Positions 5,880-5,902 of a DNA stretch of 5,902 bases are shown here, in pieces. The translations under genes and the position numbers were made by a program. The DNA comes from Desulfonema limicola (lineage in GTDB: Bacteria > Desulfobacterota > Desulfobacteria > Desulfobacterales > Desulfosalsimonadaceae). Numbering within the stretch: the stretch's first letter is position 1; every line of letters begins with the position of its first letter. The notes beneath the pieces are model-generated. The model saw only the letters and a list, made by a program, of their open reading frames with translations, was not told the origin of the DNA and did not search any database. Location of the stretch: NCBI GenBank assembly GCA_020722245.1, contig DYLE01000152.1, positions 1-5,902 on the forward strand, in the 5' to 3' direction.

Positions 5880-5902
5880 TGAAAAATGATTGAAAAACCT
5901 CG

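Noticed and set aside
5886..5902. Possible start of a further gene (ATG at 5886, MIEKP)
   Set aside because: Only five codons are visible and the GGTGA upstream is a weak ribosome binding site 3 nt away. The same words also occur in the non-coding left edge.
1..5902. CRISPR arrays, tRNA or rRNA genes, insertion-sequence transposases
   Set aside because: No regularly spaced direct repeats, no tRNA-like cloverleaf and no transposase-like frame were seen on either strand.

Overview
This window reads as chromosomal DNA from a Gram-negative bacterium, most likely a deltaproteobacterium (Desulfobacterota, sulfate-reducer-like). The main taxonomic clue is the elongation factor G at 2833-4929. It is of the mitochondrial/spirochaete/delta type (mtEFG1/spdEFG1), not the canonical str-operon type. 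A single-domain cereblon-like (CULT) protein and a large palindromic intergenic repeat fit that lineage. The taxonomic call is an inference; there is no rRNA or tRNA to anchor it.

Layout, all genes on the + strand. Positions 1-373 carry no convincing gene. They hold a roughly 150-bp imperfect inverted repeat (57-207), an AT-rich hairpin and a possible promoter. Next come a small CULT-domain protein (374-802) and, 40 bp later, a metallo-beta-lactamase-fold hydrolase (843-1484); the spacing suggests co-transcription. The 235-bp gap that follows contains the best promoter in the window (TTGACA, 17 bp, TAAAAT) and a structured leader of about 120 nt in front of an unrecognised exported, Cys/Pro-rich protein with three CPGVV-type repeats (1720-2724). 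A very AT-rich gap with a perfect 22-bp palindrome precedes the EF-G gene. An orphan RecA/KaiC-like P-loop ATPase (5015-5719) follows with a strong ribosome binding site. The last 183 bp hold AT-rich hairpins and no supported gene.

There is no single obvious pathway. The most interesting unit is the CULT-MBL pair. The CULT protein keeps all four zinc cysteines and the three-tryptophan cage that in cereblon binds thalidomide-like and cyclic-imide ligands. Its neighbour belongs to a hydrolase superfamily that includes lactone-ring-opening enzymes. A ligand-reader plus ring-opening-enzyme module is a testable hypothesis, not a conclusion. The second point of interest is the leader of the exported Cys-rich protein, where mutually exclusive pairings could expose or hide the ribosome binding site.
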